A DNA stretch of 64,000 nucleotides, from positions 48,907 to 112,906 of the forward strand of contig QYQM01000008.1 of assembly GCA_007280905.1 (NCBI GenBank), read 5' to 3'. The translations under genes were made by a program, and so were the position numbers. The stretch comes from Porphyromonadaceae bacterium (lineage in GTDB: Bacteria; Bacteroidota; Bacteroidia; Bacteroidales; UBA12481). Below the pieces are notes generated by a model. It was not told where the DNA came from, ran no database searches, and was given only the letters and a program-made list of their open reading frames with translations. Of the stretch, positions 18,812-27,642 are shown in pieces (the first letter of the stretch is position 1; the number at the start of each line of letters is the position of its first letter).

Positions 18812-19494
18812 TAAATTTCCCTTACTGCTGATTTTACCGCTTCGGATAATCCTTCTGAAGTGCTTACAGATCTGATGATTTGCAGCGGATTATGATTTAG
18901 AAAGATAATCTCCTGACCCAGCTTAACTGCCTCATCGATATCATGTGTGACAAAAATGACCGTTCGGCCGTCTTCCTTCCATATTTTCAGAAAAGAATCC
19001 AGGATATTGTATTTCAGGGTATTGTCGAGATTCTGGAAAGCTTCATCCATCAGAATGAGGCTGCCGGGGAAGGCAAATGCCCGGGCAATTGACACGCGCT
19101 GTTTCATGCCGCCGCTTAATTGATACGGATAAAAAGCTTCCTCATTTTCAAGTCCGACCAGGCGGATAAATTTCCTGGCGGTTTCAACGGCCTGGCTGCC
19201 AGGTAATTTACCAATCAAGGGGAAAAGAACATTACCAAGTACTGTTTTCCAGGGCAGAAGGCGGGTTTCCTGGAAGATAAACGAAATCTTTTCTTCCGGA
19301 AAACCGCTGACTGATCCGGAATCCGCCCGGGTGATCCCTCCCATAAGATTAAGCAAAGTCGTTTTACCGCATCCCGATGGGCCGAACAGACAGGTAATAG
19401 AGCCGGGTTTGAATTCCAGGGAGAATTGATCCAGGATGACCCGATCCTTGTAAGATTTTGCAATATTTTCGAGTTTCAGGCCCATTGTTTCCAC
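18802..19494 (-). CDS. ABC transporter ATP-binding protein (NitT/TauT type)
   Basis: ATPase of 230 residues that powers an importer at the inner membrane. Walker A GPSGCGKTT (residues 38-46), Q-loop in FIFQETRLLPWKTV, signature LSGGMKQRVSIARA, Walker B LILMDEAFQNLD, and H-loop VTHDIDEA. The pattern is that of the SsuB/TauB/ThiZ group. Its start overlaps the end of the permease gene by 19 bases and it is the last gene of a minus-strand operon (lipoprotein cargo, binding protein, permease, ATPase). The substrate is unknown. Confidence 0.93.
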   Translation of the reverse strand: METMGLKLENIAKSYKDRVILDQFSLEFKPGSITCLFGPSGCGKTTLLNLMGGITRADSGSVSGFPEEKISFIFQETRLLPWKTVLGNVLFPLIGKLPGSQAVETARKFIRLVGLENEEAFYPYQLSGGMKQRVSIARAFAFPGSLILMDEAFQNLDNTLKYNILDSFLKIWKEDGRTVIFVTHDIDEAVKLGQEIIFLNHNPLQIIRSVSTSEGLSEAVKSAVREIYYP

Positions 19495-20237
19495 CTTATA
19501 GAACGCTTTTCAACCAACCGGATAATCCATTCAAAAACAGCACTGACGAGAATTGCAATCACCGTCCATGCTATTACCTCCGAAACAAGCAGGTAACTTT
19601 GGGCATCCTGCATCATTGCACCGATCCCGTACCGAGGTTGACTCAGGACTTCGCCGATGATCACCGACCTCCATCCGAAGCCGATAGCGGTGGATATCCC
19701 GCTGTAAAGGTAGGGTAGGATCGACGGCCAATATATATCTGTCAAAATCCTCCTCTTTTTAATATGATACAGATGGGCCATCTGGATAAATGCCGTGTCC
19801 GTTTCACGGATTCCCTGACTGATATTGATAGCCAGGATAGGAAACATGGTGAGAAATCCGATAAAGACCGGAACCTGTTCAGCCTTAAACCAGATGAGAG
19901 CCAGTAAGATAATCGCCACCACCGGGGTTGAACGTAAGGTAATTAAAATTGGTTTGAATCCGGCTTCGATTCCGGAATTTAACCCGGCGGGGATCCCGAT
20001 GAGGATGGCTCCGGTAAAAGCGAAAAGGAACCCGATAAGCCCGCGTAAAAGTGTAAATCCTAAAGATGAAAGGAAATCAGGCTTTCCGGCCACATTGATC
20101 AATGAGTTTAAAGTATCAAGGGGACCAGGCAGGATTTGCCGTGAGTTGAATGATCGGGATAGCCATTCCCACCCGATTACCAGGATCACAATGGCACAAA
20201 GGCTAATAATCCGGTTTCTGACAGATGAATTGTTCAT
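19476..20237 (-). CDS. ABC transporter permease (NitT/TauT type)
   Basis: BPD_transp_1-type permease, 253 residues from ATG 20237, with about six membrane segments and an EAA-like coupling loop near GWRSVIIGEVLSQPRYGIG. A longer reading from 20300 would overlap the binding-protein gene by 98 bases; the shorter start, MNNSSVRNRII followed by a membrane helix, is preferred and overlaps by 35. It works with the adjacent ATPase and binding lipoprotein. The family carries nitrate, taurine, sulfonates, thiamine precursors and others, so the substrate stays open. Confidence 0.9.
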   Translation of the reverse strand: MNNSSVRNRIISLCAIVILVIGWEWLSRSFNSRQILPGPLDTLNSLINVAGKPDFLSSLGFTLLRGLIGFLFAFTGAILIGIPAGLNSGIEAGFKPILITLRSTPVVAIILLALIWFKAEQVPVFIGFLTMFPILAINISQGIRETDTAFIQMAHLYHIKKRRILTDIYWPSILPYLYSGISTAIGFGWRSVIIGEVLSQPRYGIGAMMQDAQSYLLVSEVIAWTVIAILVSAVFEWIIRLVEKRSIRWKQWA

Positions 20238-21177
20238 CGGGTAATTTGCCGCCAACGGCGTCCGGATTAAAAGTAAAAAAAACTTGAAGGTACTGTCCAA
20301 TTTCAGACCTTATTTCAGAAGCATATCTGAATTTCAGGTTGCATCGGGGGATCGAGTTGACGGCTATTGCAGGATCCGGCAGGATATTATGGAAAACAAT
20401 CCTTCCGGCGGCCTGTTCCGGATGTAAATTAACCCGGTCAATCGAACGTTTCCAGGCTTCGCAGATCTTTCTGATCCAATCCGGATGATCGCGGATGAAG
20501 TCCTTCCTTCCCATCAGTGCGGTTTGGGGCATCGATGGATTTCCGGGAAAGGCTTTTGCCCATTCAGCATTCAAATCCATTATTTGAAGGATCGAAGGAT
20601 TCCGGGCACGGGCCAGACTGACCAGTGGCTCCGAAATTACCGCGAGTTCAGCCTGACCTGCACTGACCGCATTTGCGAGATCGATATGTGTCGGAAAGGA
20701 GTAATCCAGGATAACATCCCGGTCTGGTTTAAATCCATGAATTTTAAGTAGATAACGAAAAAGAATATCTGGTGTGGCCCCTTTGCCCATCAGGAAAATT
20801 CTCTTGTTTTTAAGAGACTGCCAGCTGTGGATGCTGGTGTCGGACCCAAAAAGGTAAAGAGTACCCCAAACGGGAATTGCAATTACTTGATAAGGAAGGT
20901 CTTTGTTGTAGAGAATGGCCCCTATGTTGAGAGGAAGCACGGCCAGTTCCGGCTTGTCTTTCAGTATCCTGGCCCTTACCAGCACGGGCTCATCAAGGAT
21001 TTCGACATGCAGTTTCTCCGGAATGACCTGATCCGGGCTGTCGATCAGGTAAATCATACCCATCGCAGAAGGCCCTTTCAAGGTCAGGAGCGTCACACTC
21101 TTGTCCTTGACTTGGCCTGAATGGCAACCGCTCAGGATCAGTACAAGAGTCAGAAAAACAGCGGGTATTCTTTGCAT
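20203..21177 (-). CDS. ABC transporter substrate-binding lipoprotein
   Basis: Periplasmic binding protein of the NMT1/THI5-like fold, 324 residues. The start at 21177 gives MQRIPAVFLTLVLILSGCHSG, a signal peptide with a clear lipobox (LSGC); a longer start at 21219 would bury it. Recognisable regions are PSAMGMIYLID, WQSLKNKRIFLMGKGATPD and AVSAGQAELAVISEP, typical of this family. It starts 16 bases after the stop of the upstream type IX cargo gene and overlaps the permease gene. The ligand cannot be read from the sequence. Confidence 0.88.
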   Translation of the reverse strand: MQRIPAVFLTLVLILSGCHSGQVKDKSVTLLTLKGPSAMGMIYLIDSPDQVIPEKLHVEILDEPVLVRARILKDKPELAVLPLNIGAILYNKDLPYQVIAIPVWGTLYLFGSDTSIHSWQSLKNKRIFLMGKGATPDILFRYLLKIHGFKPDRDVILDYSFPTHIDLANAVSAGQAELAVISEPLVSLARARNPSILQIMDLNAEWAKAFPGNPSMPQTALMGRKDFIRDHPDWIRKICEAWKRSIDRVNLHPEQAAGRIVFHNILPDPAIAVNSIPRCNLKFRYASEIRSEIGQYLQVFFTFNPDAVGGKLPDEQFICQKPDY

Positions 21178-21193
21178 ATTATTCCGAAAAAAA

Positions 21194-23728
21194 TCAGATT
21201 TTCTGCACCCGGATAGCACTGATTGATTTGTTGGTAACCAATCGGATCAGATAACTTCCGGGTGCCACCGGATTCTGGTTTTCATCATCGCCTGCCCAGG
21301 TAAACCGGTTTTCGCCCACTGTAAAGGAACCCTGGTGAAGTACTTTAACCTGTTTGCCCGACATATCATAAGCCGACAGTTCTCCGGCCATATTCTGATT
21401 AAAACTAAACGTTACCTGCAGCTGGGTATTGAACGGGTTTGGATAGGCTTTAATATCTATCTGACTATTAGCTATTGGATTAGTACCTTCGGCTGCCGGG
21501 AGTGGGATTGTGTACATCGACCTGCCAAAAGTGGCAGCAGTAAGCATGCGGGTAGGCGCATGAAGATAGAGGTCAAGGACGGCAACTTTTGGTAATCCGG
21601 TTCCATAAATCTCCCAGGTAATTCCTCCGTTTCGCGTTATAAAAACACCCCCGTCAGTACCAATATACCAGGTGTCTTTGATAACCGGATCCAGAACGAT
21701 GCTGTTTACCGGGAAATCCGGAAGGTTTCCTGAGATGTCTTCCCACGTCTGACCATTATTGGAGGTGCGGTAAACGTGAGGAAGGTAGGAATCCCAGCGG
21801 TATCCTGAAATTGTGACGAATGCTACTGCCTTGTCAAAAGAACTTGTCTGAACACAGGTGATCCAGCGGTCAGGGAGGTTGGTGGAGATGTTAGTCCAGG
21901 TGGTTGTGCCATTTAAGGTATTCCAGACGTTTCCATCATCTGTTCCGACATAGATTATATTGGCATCCAGGGGTGATACCGAGATGGTTGTAAGGGTTCC
22001 ATAATTGACATTAACACCCGGGCCATTGGTCAGATCGCTGGATACCGGCCGCCAGGACTGCGCACGGTTGGTTGATTTGTACAAACGGTTTGATCCAAAA
22101 TAGAGAATGGATGGATTTTGCGGATCCAGTTCGAGCGGACTCTTCCAGTTCATGCGGTCGCCGCCGCTGATTCCCTGAGTGCCACCCAGAAAACTGGATG
22201 CGCCATCAATCGACCGTCCTAATCCGCCATATTGATACTGGGCATATACATAATTATTATCGGTGGGATCTACCTTGACCACAAAACCATCACCGCCATA
22301 AATCGATTGCCAGCGGTTTATCATCCCGTTAGTCACTCTGATGGTCCCGTTATCCTGGGTTCCGCCGTAATACCGATCCGGATTCAGGTAATCTACCTCG
22401 CAGGTATAAAATTGGGTAATCGGCAGATTTTCAATATGAAACGAAGTGGCTCCCGCAAATTTGGAGACATATAGACCTCCATCGCTGCACAATAATGACA
22501 GTGCATTATCCTTGGGATGAACAAACACGCCGTGCATATCCACATGAGCAGAACTGAAAGTATTTGTCCAGGTAGTGCCTCCATTGGTAGTTTTATAAGC
22601 CTGTAAGCCTGACACATAAGCGATGTTCGGGTTAATCGGATCGACATCAATTTCACTGAACCACCACCAGTATGAAGAATTTTCACCCAATTCAGCGGTC
22701 TTTGACCAGTTATCTCCGCCATTAGTCGTTTTGTATATACCATTCAGGTATCCTGTTGAATCAGTATAGGTTGCATATAATGCTGATGGATTTGAATCTG
22801 AAATATCGATTCCGATCCTTCCCACATCGCCTTTCGGCAAACCATTCAGGAGTTCCGACCAGGTATCCCCACCGTCGACCGACCGCCACAGACCGCTGGT
22901 TTTGCCGCCATAGCTCTGATAGGGTGGGCGACGGGTTCTTTCCCACATGGCTGCATACAGGATTTTACTGTTTTGCGGATTGATACAAAGATCTGATGCT
23001 CCGGTTGAATCGTTCAGGTAGAGAATTTTCTCCCATGTAGTTCCTCCATCTTTTGTTCGAAAGATTCCCCGTTCTGCATTATAGGAGAAAAGATGACCCA
23101 TAGCTGCCACATAAACCGTATCAGGATTCAATGGGTCAATTTTAACCCTGCCGATGCTTCCAACAGAAGTCAGTCCGCAATGTATCCAGGTACCACCGGC
23201 ATCCAGGGATTTGTATACCCCGTATCCTTCATAAGTGTGCGAACCTCCGCCGGCATTGGGTTCACCTGTGCCGACAAAAAGTATATCTGGGTTGGTTTTT
23301 GCAATATCCATGTCTCCAATTGAGAGAGCCACAGCGTTATCAAATATTGGTGTCCAGTTTGTCCCAAGGTTTGTTGATTTAAATATGCCTCCCGATGCAG
23401 ATCCAAGATAGATGGTGTTTTTATCAGTTGCCGGCATCTCAATATCGGTGATCCGTCCGCCAATATTTACCGGCCCTACAAGTGTCCAACTCTCCTGGCC
23501 CGATTTTAATCCATTTTTTTCCATGGCCAGAGTCTGTTCCATCGCTTTGTAATACAGGTCGGAACGAAGTTCAGTATATGGATAGGCACGTTGACGGTAA
23601 AACCAATCGTTTGGAAACTTGCCAGCCTCTTCATTTTCAATTTTATTATTCTTCTGGCAGCCTGCCAGAAAAAAAGTTACTACTGCTACCACCATGGAAC
23701 TCAACAGGAAAAACGAAGCCTTTTTCAT
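21194..23728 (-). CDS. BNR/VPS10-like beta-propeller protein with type IX sorting domain and lipobox
   Basis: Large extracytoplasmic protein, 844 residues. N-terminal lipoprotein signal (VVTFFLAGCQK, Cys at about residue 24). The body (about 60-740) is a series of propeller repeats of the sortilin/glycosyl-hydrolase BNR kind, with recurring units such as GGIFKSTNLGTNW, GVYKSLDAGGTW and DGGTTWE. The last ~85 residues form a Por secretion-type C-terminal domain (AYPNPFN..LQVTFSF ... GSYLIRLVTN). It is the first gene of the operon that continues with the ABC importer. No catalytic residues are evident; such proteins may bind polymers or other proteins at the surface. Confidence 0.85.
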   Translation of the reverse strand: MKKASFFLLSSMVVAVVTFFLAGCQKNNKIENEEAGKFPNDWFYRQRAYPYTELRSDLYYKAMEQTLAMEKNGLKSGQESWTLVGPVNIGGRITDIEMPATDKNTIYLGSASGGIFKSTNLGTNWTPIFDNAVALSIGDMDIAKTNPDILFVGTGEPNAGGGSHTYEGYGVYKSLDAGGTWIHCGLTSVGSIGRVKIDPLNPDTVYVAAMGHLFSYNAERGIFRTKDGGTTWEKILYLNDSTGASDLCINPQNSKILYAAMWERTRRPPYQSYGGKTSGLWRSVDGGDTWSELLNGLPKGDVGRIGIDISDSNPSALYATYTDSTGYLNGIYKTTNGGDNWSKTAELGENSSYWWWFSEIDVDPINPNIAYVSGLQAYKTTNGGTTWTNTFSSAHVDMHGVFVHPKDNALSLLCSDGGLYVSKFAGATSFHIENLPITQFYTCEVDYLNPDRYYGGTQDNGTIRVTNGMINRWQSIYGGDGFVVKVDPTDNNYVYAQYQYGGLGRSIDGASSFLGGTQGISGGDRMNWKSPLELDPQNPSILYFGSNRLYKSTNRAQSWRPVSSDLTNGPGVNVNYGTLTTISVSPLDANIIYVGTDDGNVWNTLNGTTTWTNISTNLPDRWITCVQTSSFDKAVAFVTISGYRWDSYLPHVYRTSNNGQTWEDISGNLPDFPVNSIVLDPVIKDTWYIGTDGGVFITRNGGITWEIYGTGLPKVAVLDLYLHAPTRMLTAATFGRSMYTIPLPAAEGTNPIANSQIDIKAYPNPFNTQLQVTFSFNQNMAGELSAYDMSGKQVKVLHQGSFTVGENRFTWAGDDENQNPVAPGSYLIRLVTNKSISAIRVQKI

Positions 23729-23788
23729 AAAACAGATCTATTTAGGCTACTAAAGTAAGCCATTCCGTGTTAGGTTCATGAAAAATCA

Positions 23789-23916
23789 ACCACAATAGGC
23801 ACATTAGATCACATTAGTATTAGATCAAACCGAAGATCCCAATCAAGGTAAAGACCTCTGAATACAAGGGCGACAGTTAATGAACATCTATTGTGAACTA
23901 TTGTGCCTAGTGTGGT
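23789..23916. repeat. Imperfect inverted repeat in the divergent intergenic region
   Basis: ACCACAATAGGCACA at 23789-23803 is complementary to TGTGCCTAGTGTGGT at 23902-23916 in 14 of 15 positions, with related short stretches (ATTGTGAACTATTGTG; CACATTAGATCACATTAG) nearby. It looks like a degenerate dispersed intergenic repeat, not a gene. The rest of 23729-23941 shows nothing else recognisable. Confidence 0.5.
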
Positions 23917-23941
23917 GATCTGGTTTTTGTATTGAATAATA

Positions 23942-23972
23942 GTTGTCTTTTAAAATAAAATTCATATCTTTG
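23942..23972 (+). promoter_or_regulatory. Promoter for the TM1266-TonB receptor operon
   Basis: GTTG at 23942-23945, 19-base spacer and a perfect TATCTTTG at 23965-23972. The expected start is close to 23978, inside the palindrome described next, so a protein bound there would block initiation. Confidence 0.65.
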
Positions 23973-23987
23973 TTATCGAAATAACAA
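23970..23987. promoter_or_regulatory. Perfect Rex-type operator
   Basis: TTGTTATCGAAATAACAA is an 18-base palindrome with perfect seven-base arms around CGAA. It matches the Rex form TTGTTA-N6-TAACAA at every specified position. It overlaps the end of the -7 element and the expected transcription start. The rex gene lies 5 kb away and a second such site precedes hydCBA. It could also serve the divergent minus-strand operon, whose start is 240 bases off. Confidence 0.65.
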
Positions 23988-24053
23988 TGATCTGAGTGGA
24001 AGTTGTTTCGACCACAAGGATATAATTATCAATCTGATCCGGAGGATTTACTA

Positions 24054-24320
24054 ATGGAAAAGAGAATAGGAAGTGTTTTAATTCTGCTTCAGGAAAAAGA
24101 ATCAGCACCACAGGTAAACGCAATTATCTCCAGTCATTCTTCCATTATTATCGGCCGTCAGGGCTTGCCGATTAATAATTCCATATCGGGAATTATTTCT
24201 TTGGTTCTTGAAGGTACAACGGATCAGATCGGTTCCTTATCCGGGCAACTTGGCCGCGTTAAAGGGGTTGAAGTAAAATCGATTGTACTTAAAATCAAGG
24301 ATCATGATGAAAAAAATTAA
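24054..24320 (+). CDS. TM1266-type iron-only hydrogenase system regulator
   Basis: Small ACT-like protein, 88 residues. I recognise the family from MEKRIGSVLILLQEKESAPQ, the IIGRQGLPI stretch, ISGIISLVLEGTTDQIGSLSGQLGRVKGVEVK: the TM1266 family found with [FeFe] hydrogenase genes. The molecular role is unproven. ATG 24054 is chosen because a perfect GGAGG (24041-24045) precedes it; a TTG at 24003 is less likely. Its end overlaps the start of the TonB receptor gene, so the two are translationally coupled. This ties a transporter to a hydrogenase accessory gene. Confidence 0.85.
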   Translation: MEKRIGSVLILLQEKESAPQVNAIISSHSSIIIGRQGLPINNSISGIISLVLEGTTDQIGSLSGQLGRVKGVEVKSIVLKIKDHDEKN

Positions 24321-26724
24321 ACTCTTCTTTGTGCTGCTGTCTATCATAGCAGCTTCAGCAGCCGGTCAAAACCTGAGTATTTCAGGGAAGGTCACTGATA
24401 CCGGAACAGGTCAGGGTTTAGCCTATGTATTTATCCAGGTAAAAAATAATTCAACTCTTAATGTTTTTAGCGGATTAACTGATCAAAACGGAGATTTTAT
24501 CCTTAAAAACCTGGCTGCAGGTAATTATCTTTTATCCGTCAGCAGTCTGGGCTATTATCCGGTAACCATTAAAGTCCGGGTTGGTGATGCCAGTCAGGGC
24601 GCGGTTAAGATTGAGCTGAAGCCTGCCCTGATCCCCCTGGGTGAAGTCCAGGTATCGAGTTTGCGATACAATAAGCTGGAAAGGGATGTGGCCTTGCCGG
24701 TTACCGTTGTACCGCGTGAATATTTTCCGCGCCAGTCAGCTATTACACTGTCCGATGTTTTATCCCGTGAGCCCGGTATCTCCCTGTTTCGCGACGGAGG
24801 CTGGAGTACATCGATCAATATACGGGGTCTGGGTGAGAACCGGATGGTAAGCCTGGTGGATGGAAACCGTATTGAAACGGCATCAGACCTGGTGGCTGGA
24901 TTATCCATGTTCGATGTAAATGAGATTGAACGGGTTGAAATTATCAAAGGGGCCGCATCGTCGATTTATGGTACCGGTGCACTGGGTGGAGTAGTCAACA
25001 TACTGACCCAAAAGGGGCAATTTTATGACCGTCCCATTATTCATGGTTCAGCCACAGGTGTTTACCAGGCGGTCAATAATCTTCTCGGAACCCATATTGC
25101 CGTGGAATCGGGATCAAAGGCATGGAAAGTACGTTTAAGCGGGGGGTATCGTACGGCAGGAAATTATAATACTCCGGATGGCGTGCAGCCAAATTCTCAG
25201 TTTACCGATCAGAATGTGAATGCAACTCTGGGAATCAGGCCGTTGGTCAATCATGAACTGGAGATCAATGCCCAGCATTTTCAAGCTTTCAATGTTGGAA
25301 TACCTGGCGGTGCCCCATTTGGCTCATTGGCAACAGCTACCTACCCGGAGGAAAGAAGGCAGCTGATTTCGGGAAAATATACCATTAAGAATCTGTTTCC
25401 TAAAATGGATGAAATCAGCCTTCGTATTTACCATCAGTATATTTTGAGGGATGTGGAGCTGATTCCCAACACCCCGGCTACTGTGATCGGAAACACCCGG
25501 CTGACAGCTGAAAAAGTCCTCCCACGCGGCGAGCACAATACGAGCGGAATGGTGTTGGAAACCAAATGGAAAACAGGAAAAAAGAGTCAGTTGGTGGGCG
25601 GTATCGATCTATGGCAGAGGAAACTGGTTACCTCAAGAGATAAATATATCAACCAGGGTATTCTGGATGCATTTGGGGAGGTCACAACAACCATGGAGGT
25701 TATCCGGTCGGAGAAACCCAACCCGGATTCACGATTTGCCAGTGCCGGGATCTTTGTTCAGCATGAATCGAGCCTTCTAAATGATAAGTTGGAGCTGACC
25801 CTCGGAGCACGGTTGGATCGGATTCGGGTTGCGAATGACTTGGGACTCGACCCGTTTGGCCTTACCATTAATGGCGTGGTAAAAGATCCTGTCCCGAACC
25901 AAAGGATTATTTTTGCAGCCGATACGATTGGTGCATGGTCATGGTCGGCTAATGCCAGTGCCCTTTATCATCTGATTAAAAACCTGGATCTTACGGCGAA
26001 CGTAGGGCGCTCCTTCAGAAGTCCTTCGCTGGAGGAAAGGTTTAAATACATCGACCTGGGTTCAAAAGTCCGGCTGGGTGATCCGAATCTAAAGCCCGAA
26101 AAAGGCCTGTTTGGTGATATCGGCCTGAGAATCTGGAAAGATCGTCTCCAGGTTCAGGCAAATGGATTCATTAATTATCTGAATGATATGATAGTTGAAA
26201 CTCCAGGTGTTTTTATATATATCTTAAATACAGGGCCTGACGCCGGGCTGACCGATACACTGCCTGCATTGAAGAATGCCAATGTCGCCAGCGCGCTGTT
26301 GACCGGATTCGATGCATCCGTTAACTACCAGCTTTTCAGCAATACAGTGATTTATACCAAAGCTTCTTATGTGAGAGGCATCAATTTGCAGCAGAAAGAG
26401 GATCTTCCGCTTATTCCTCCATTCTCCGCGGGAGTCGGCTTTCGTTATCATGTTCCGGGGGTTTTTACCGTTGAATGGACTACCCATTGGGTAGCAGCAC
26501 AGAAGAAAATTGCAATCGGAGAAACAGCCACTAAGAGCTATTTCCTGTCAGATTTCTCCTTGTATTCAGCTACCAAAGAATTGGGGGTAACTTCTTTCCA
26601 GTTGTTTGCCGGAGTTGATAATGTATTTAATAAGTCATACCGGAATCATCTGGCAACCAATCGCGGAATGATTTTGGTTGAACCGGGGCGGAATGTGTTT
26701 GTAAAGTTGGTGATGCGGTTTTAA
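24304..26724 (+). CDS. TonB-dependent outer-membrane receptor
   Basis: Outer-membrane active-transport channel, 806 residues. Signal peptide (MMKKIKLFFVLLSIIAASAAGQ), CarboxypepD_reg-like domain (about 25-105, ISGKVTDTGTGQGLAYVFIQV), plug domain (about 120-235, with LSDVLSREPGISLFRDGG, NIRGLGENRMVSLVDGNR and VEIIKGAASSIYGTGALGGVVN), then a 22-strand type barrel ending in VFVKLVMRF. The plug resembles receptors for cobalamin, heme or siderophores rather than SusC; there is no SusD partner. It overlaps the TM1266 gene by 17 bases and shares its Rex-type operator. The ligand is unknown; the nearby ABC importer may take the same compound onward. Confidence 0.9.
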   Translation: MMKKIKLFFVLLSIIAASAAGQNLSISGKVTDTGTGQGLAYVFIQVKNNSTLNVFSGLTDQNGDFILKNLAAGNYLLSVSSLGYYPVTIKVRVGDASQGAVKIELKPALIPLGEVQVSSLRYNKLERDVALPVTVVPREYFPRQSAITLSDVLSREPGISLFRDGGWSTSINIRGLGENRMVSLVDGNRIETASDLVAGLSMFDVNEIERVEIIKGAASSIYGTGALGGVVNILTQKGQFYDRPIIHGSATGVYQAVNNLLGTHIAVESGSKAWKVRLSGGYRTAGNYNTPDGVQPNSQFTDQNVNATLGIRPLVNHELEINAQHFQAFNVGIPGGAPFGSLATATYPEERRQLISGKYTIKNLFPKMDEISLRIYHQYILRDVELIPNTPATVIGNTRLTAEKVLPRGEHNTSGMVLETKWKTGKKSQLVGGIDLWQRKLVTSRDKYINQGILDAFGEVTTTMEVIRSEKPNPDSRFASAGIFVQHESSLLNDKLELTLGARLDRIRVANDLGLDPFGLTINGVVKDPVPNQRIIFAADTIGAWSWSANASALYHLIKNLDLTANVGRSFRSPSLEERFKYIDLGSKVRLGDPNLKPEKGLFGDIGLRIWKDRLQVQANGFINYLNDMIVETPGVFIYILNTGPDAGLTDTLPALKNANVASALLTGFDASVNYQLFSNTVIYTKASYVRGINLQQKEDLPLIPPFSAGVGFRYHVPGVFTVEWTTHWVAAQKKIAIGETATKSYFLSDFSLYSATKELGVTSFQLFAGVDNVFNKSYRNHLATNRGMILVEPGRNVFVKLVMRF

Positions 26725-26727
26725 CAG

Positions 26728-26935
26728 GTTGCAGGTTGCAAGATGCGAGTTGCAGGTTGTTGTGATTGTTGTGATTGTTGTCGGTTGTTGTCGGTTGTCA
26801 GTTATCAGTTGTCGGTTGATTTTAAGTAGCGTGTGGGGGCCCCGACCTTCGCCGGGGCGACAACGCTTTTGCGGGAATTACGCACAAGCTCCTGTCATCC
26901 CCGCGAAAGCGGGAACCTTTTGACGCTACTCTGAA
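26728..26935. repeat. Low-complexity and dispersed repeat segment
   Basis: Starts with GT-rich units (GTTGCAGGTTGCA; TTGTGATTGTTGTGATTG; GTTGTCGGTTGTCAGTTATC at 26732-26820). A GC-rich part (26832-26935) follows with hairpin CCCGC-GAAA-GCGGG (26900-26913) and the end TTTTGACGCTACT. The same two-part pattern recurs near 38.8 kb, and the GC-rich part recurs near 54.3 kb. No gene is seen; the short open frame here is repeat translation. Confidence 0.75.
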
Positions 26936-26959
26936 TTCTGCAGGACCGATACCCGATCT

Positions 26960-27640
26960 CTAACGGGTAGCCAATATTTTTCTGACCAGATTCCCCATGC
27001 TGGTACCCAACTGATTGACCAAATCAATCGGGATTGAGCAATGTAGTCCGGAATTTGCCACAGCTAGTTCAAGATGGGGCAAGAACCGTCTGAATTGCAG
27101 GTTGTTTTTTCGGTAACCCCCAATAAGTTTAGAAACTTCTTTTTCAAGGAATCTGCGATTTGCCCGAACTGAATCTTTGGGATTTTCTAAGAGGATTGCA
27201 GGATCATAGTCACTCAAATCCGATACATGCATCAATAACCATAATTCAAAGCAGGGATTTGTAAATGCGATATTGTACCCGCGCTGACGACATTGATCAA
27301 GGATCTGTAATACTTGATCAGCACTGTTGTTTTGCCTATCCCGGTCGAAAACGATTCAAAGTTCATCCGAATCAATTCCGGAATCCTCAACGTATTTATC
27401 GAGAAGCCCGACTATGTATTCAGGAGAGCTTCGAGTATCCCCTGGGTCCTGTTTTTCAAGTATATCAATTATCACCCTGCCATGAATTCCCAATTCATCG
27501 GCATAAAGGTTAAACCCCTGAAAATAAATATCCTCAGTTAAACCCTCTGTGGAAATAACGAAAACTCTTTGCGGTTCCCTTGTCCCCTCGGGACGACCTC
27601 GTAGACCATAAGGCCGGTTATGTCTGAGTCTTGTCATCAC
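26960..27640 (-). pseudogene. rloB-like TOPRIM protein gene with in-frame TGA
   Basis: Read in one frame, this stretch encodes an RloB-family protein (about 226 codons) broken by a single TGA at 27356-27358. Before it: VFVISTEGLTEDIYFQGF (TOPRIM Glu) to DSGIDSDEL. Directly after it, in the same frame: IVFDRDRQNN (the DxD of TOPRIM), AFTNPCFELWLLMHVSDL, and a helical tail. Relatives have Trp at the stop position, so TGG to TGA is the simplest explanation. The gene starts two bases after rloA. The break removes the DxD, so any product would be inactive unless the stop is read through or is a sequencing error. Confidence 0.82.
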
Positions 27641-27642
27641 TA

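Noticed and set aside
26729..26923. 64-codon open frame in the repeat block
   Set aside because: Translation of GT-rich and GC-rich repeats; no start signal and no similarity to a protein family.
27356..27358. TGA read as an amino acid (recoding, code 4 or selenocysteine)
   Set aside because: Other genes here end in TGA (for example maf and the first UbiA gene), no SECIS-like hairpin is evident, and Trp rather than Sec is expected at this place.
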